64,000 bases of DNA, taken from the NCBI GenBank assembly GCA_037013685.1, contig CM072891.1, positions 6,796,501 through 6,860,500 of the forward strand. The letters are read 5' to 3'. The position numbers and the translations under genes are program-made. Within the stretch, counting starts at the first letter, position 1. Each line of letters begins with the position of its first letter. A model generated the notes under the pieces. It searched no databases. It had not been told where the DNA came from and worked only from the letters and a program-made list of their open reading frames with translations. Source of the DNA: Acridotheres tristis (Eukaryota; Chordata; Aves; Passeriformes; Sturnidae). Of this stretch, positions 1-64,000 are shown one piece after another.

Positions 1-60983
<60,983 letters not shown>

Positions 60984-61251
60984 TCATGTTACACGTCCCT
61001 CACAGGATGCGTGTGTCGTGATAGGCGGTTTGCAGCGGCCCCGCCCACCTCCCGGCCCCGCCCGACACCTCCCCGCCGCGGGGCGGAGGCCGCGGGTGGG
61101 TGCGCTGGGCCGGGCCATGCTGTTCCTTGCGATGTGGGAAAGCTCCGCGTCACCGTGAGGGCATCTGTCTTTCAAGGGTTCCGCGGCTGGATGGGGCCCG
61201 GGAGCCTGTACTGGTCGTGTCTTCGCGGGCGGATCCGGGCGGCAGTTTGTC

Positions 61252-61500
61252 ACAGAATCACAAAATTCTCTTGAGTTGGAAGGGACCTACAAGGGGCTTT
61301 GCACAGGACGCTCCAAAGAGTCACACTCTGTGCTTGAGAGCATTGTCCAAGTGCTGCTTGGACTCTGTCAGATTTAGTGCTGTGACCGCTTCCCTGGGTA
61401 GCCTGTTCCGGTGCCCCACCACCCTCTGGGTGAAGAACCTTTTCCTGATACCCAACCTAAACTTTCCGTTATACAACTTAGATACATCAAATCCTGTTAC
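61252..61500 (-). mobile_element. CR1 LINE fragment, 3' end, upstream of the ACTN1 promoter
   Basis: Read on the plus strand, it starts with a CACAGAATCACAAAATTCTC tail, then TTGGAAGGGACCTACAAG and later CCTGGGTAGCCTGTTCCGGTG, CCACCACCCTCTGGGTGAAG and CCTGATACCCAACCTAAACT. These match the reverse complement of the avian CR1 3' region, so the element lies on the minus strand with its 3' octamer tail at the low coordinate. It is 5'-truncated, as nearly all CR1 copies are, and has no reverse transcriptase frame. Divergence suggests an old copy. The far end is uncertain; weak similarity may run on past 61500. Confidence 0.88.
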
Positions 61501-64000
61501 TGTGAGGATGTTTTTGTTTTGGCACCGCTGGTGCCTATCCTACCGGTCCCGACGTGAGGGTGCTCAGTCACAGCCCCACAGTCCTGCTGCCCGGCTCGAA
61601 ACACAGCTTGTGGCGTTGTGCAGGTGTGCCCACAGCTAGGAAACAAAAAGAAAGGGCTGTGTTATCCTGTTCCTGACCGGTAGCTGCTGGTCAGGGTTGG
61701 GATTGCCAGCACCGGCAGCCGGAGTCCTCACACCGGAGTCAGCATGTGCAGCCGTGGGGCGTGCAGTGCCGCGCCAGGGCCTGCCAGACACCGCTGCCGC
61801 TGTGTGCCCACAAACACCCTGATTGACAGGAAAACGCTAACCTAGAGTGCGTTTGGCTCATCTAGCAGCTTCCTAGAAGGGAAACACAGTGCGTTAAGCA
61901 GTCTACCAACACGCAAATGCTTGACGTGGGCTTCCGTCAGTGAAACAAGTAGAGGAGAAAAAAGGACAGCGGCATTGTTTGTTCCCCCTGGTAGTGTCGC
62001 TGAAGAGCACTATGGCATCTCTCACAAAAGTGAGAGGAAGCCCAAGGAAACCACAGCACCGTGCAGGGAGAAGTGAGTTTGTGTCCCAATTCCTCTGACG
62101 CCGAGGAAGCAGAGAGTTTGGAGCCCAGGAATGTGGGAGAGGGGGTAGCTGAGGATGGACTCGAAAGAAGCCGCAAATCACCAGGTTGAATTGAGCTGAA
62201 ATGTTCTACATCAAGCTGGATTTAGTCCTAAATTACACCAATGAGCTCCACTTGCAAAAAAGGGGAAATTTTTTTTCCTGCTTCTTAACAAACATTGGAG
62301 GTGGAATTGGATATATTCTTCTTGACATAAATAACTGCAGACTATAATGAACAGATGTATGGTACAATGGTACTCTGTACTGTACTCTTCATGTTTCATA
62401 TGATGCTCCTTTATGTACACTTGCAGATATCAAAACTACAAATATAGTTATCAGAATTATAACGGTTCTGCACCATTCAGAGACTTGTATTCACTCTACC
62501 ATGCATCACTCAAGATGAAGAAAGATTATTTAAATATGTATGTACAGTAAAATTCATAATTTTGAAGAGAAAGGGCCAATTTTTATTTCTTACAACCATT
62601 CAATGAACCCCCAGTAAGAGAAATTGTGAACCAACAGCTGCAGCCTGATTATATGATAGAGACAACAAAGATGTCTAAAAGTTTTTTACCTTCTAGTTTT
62701 AATATTTATGAAGACACTTTCCACCTGAGGAATCTGGAAGAATATGGGAATTGGTAGAGATCTGGGGGAAAAAAAGGAGCACGGAAACAAACACATTCCT
62801 TGAGAGAAGTTTTAAGCTTTGTATTTTAAGGCAGGGGGTCCTACTTGCTTCACTGCCCTTGTATTTTAAGAGCCCATTATTGAAAGCCACTTTTCAGACC
62901 TTCACAAATGTGGTGAGAGGTCTCAGCTGCCTTTTGGTTAGTGGGGATTCTCAGCATTTCCCAGGAAATGCTCAGCACCATGGAGATCCAAGCCGAGAGA
63001 CAGAGTGGGTTTCTGTGAGGCTGAATCTTCTAAATACTGCCTCTTTGATTACTTGGAATTGAGTGGCAAAGCTACTGTCCCCATACTCATAAAGTTACTA
63101 TTCTTCCCTGTGTAAAAGACACCCATCTCTTACAGCATTTGGTGGTACTATGAATAGAAAAATGTTTTTAGTTGCCAATATCCTGTTCATGTACCTATTT
63201 CTTCTTGCACAGGGCAAAGGATGGATTAGACAATTTAATAGACAACATACATGCAATCAACTGTTATAAAATCAAGAACTAGTGTGAGGTTTCTAGTGTA
63301 TTAGAACCCCTCTCCTAATTGTCCCTGACATTTGTATTTCTAACTTCATCATCCTTTCTTCTCAAAATTCTTTCTTGGATTTCTGGGAAATATCTTTCAC
63401 TACTAAGCCCATCAGAACTATTACTTTTTACAAACTCCTTAACAAAAGGAAGTGGGTGTTCTTGGCCAGAGTTTTGTGAACTTACGAGCAATAGTGAGGG
63501 GGGAAGAAAAGACTGTTTCTAAACTTGGGATAGCTCCCGGATCCACTTGACCTTTGGCCTTTCAAAGAGTTGTACCAGCACCACGAAGGGGAAGAGACAA
63601 GCTTGCAATGGGAGAGGGAAGCACAACAAAAACAGGACCTACAGAGCCCAGTGCTGTTGATGGCAGAGGTGCCTGTAACCCCAGCAGTACTTTGGTCTTC
63701 CTTACTTCCTTTCATTACTCCTAGAGTTCTCTTCTCTGTACAAGATTGCTGCTGATTTCCATGGGCATTATTCCAACCCTGCTGGACCAAGTGGGTCTCC
63801 AGTAAAGTCCTTCTGATCCAGTGAAGGGAGAGTGGGCTTTCTGCAGGGCAGGGGACAGAATCACTGTGGGAACAGTTGGACGTACATCCTACTTCTTCAG
63901 CCTGCAACAGATGGAAAGAGGAACAAGCCCGAAGGCATTAGGGTATTTCTGGTTACTGTGCATTCTCTCTGTGCTTTGCATATTAGCTACAGGTCACGAG
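61501..64000. other. Upstream flank of ACTN1, no gene recognised
   Basis: This is 2.5 kb upstream of the CpG island and CR1 fragment. It contains a small hairpin (GGCACC-GCT-GGTGCC, 61521-61535) and otherwise ordinary unique sequence. The open frames here, for example 63482-63907 on the minus strand, have no family resemblance. In mammals the next gene upstream of ACTN1 is DCAF5, tens of kilobases away, and nothing like it is seen here. A divergent non-coding transcript from the CpG island is possible but has no direct sequence support. Confidence 0.75.

Overview
The window reads as avian nuclear DNA. It holds the 5' part of one protein-coding gene on the minus strand, ACTN1 (alpha-actinin-1), its CpG-island promoter and about 3 kb of upstream flank. 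The evidence for a bird is two fragments of CR1 retrotransposons with the typical 3' octamer tail, near-complete protein identity to vertebrate ACTN1, and a low repeat load. From memory, the chicken protein starts MDHHYDP while this one starts MDHYDP, so a bird other than chicken is possible. That inference is weak.

The gene runs from right to left. The CpG island and TATA-less promoter lie at about 60238-61245, with twin CCAAT boxes and several GC boxes. Exon 1 (start codon at 60720-60722) ends at 60618. A first intron of 40.5 kb follows. Exons 2 to 7 lie at 20001-20115, 14888-15007, 7791-7877, 7139-7226, 6145-6223 and 185-266. Coding lengths are 105, 115, 120, 87, 88, 79 and 82 nt. Every boundary has a GT donor and an AG acceptor, and the phases join into one open frame of 225 codons plus one base. 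This covers the N-terminal tail, the whole first calponin-homology domain (CH1) and most of CH2, which together form the actin-binding domain. The rest of CH2, the spectrin repeats and the EF-hands lie to the left of position 1.

I found no second protein-coding gene, rRNA, tRNA, CRISPR array or intact mobile element. Everything else is intron or upstream flank. The details there are small: two CR1 fragments (about 39247-39460 and 61252-61500), two short tandem duplications, AT-rich palindromes and a strong hairpin, one CArg-type sequence in intron 1, and AT-rich stretches that could be conserved non-coding elements. The many other open frames in the window show no recognisable domain or family resemblance and look like chance frames.

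The promoter gives the most interesting observation. The reading frame of exon 1 stays open for 86 codons upstream of the accepted start, up to an ATG that overlaps the distal CCAAT box. I found no convincing new biological system.
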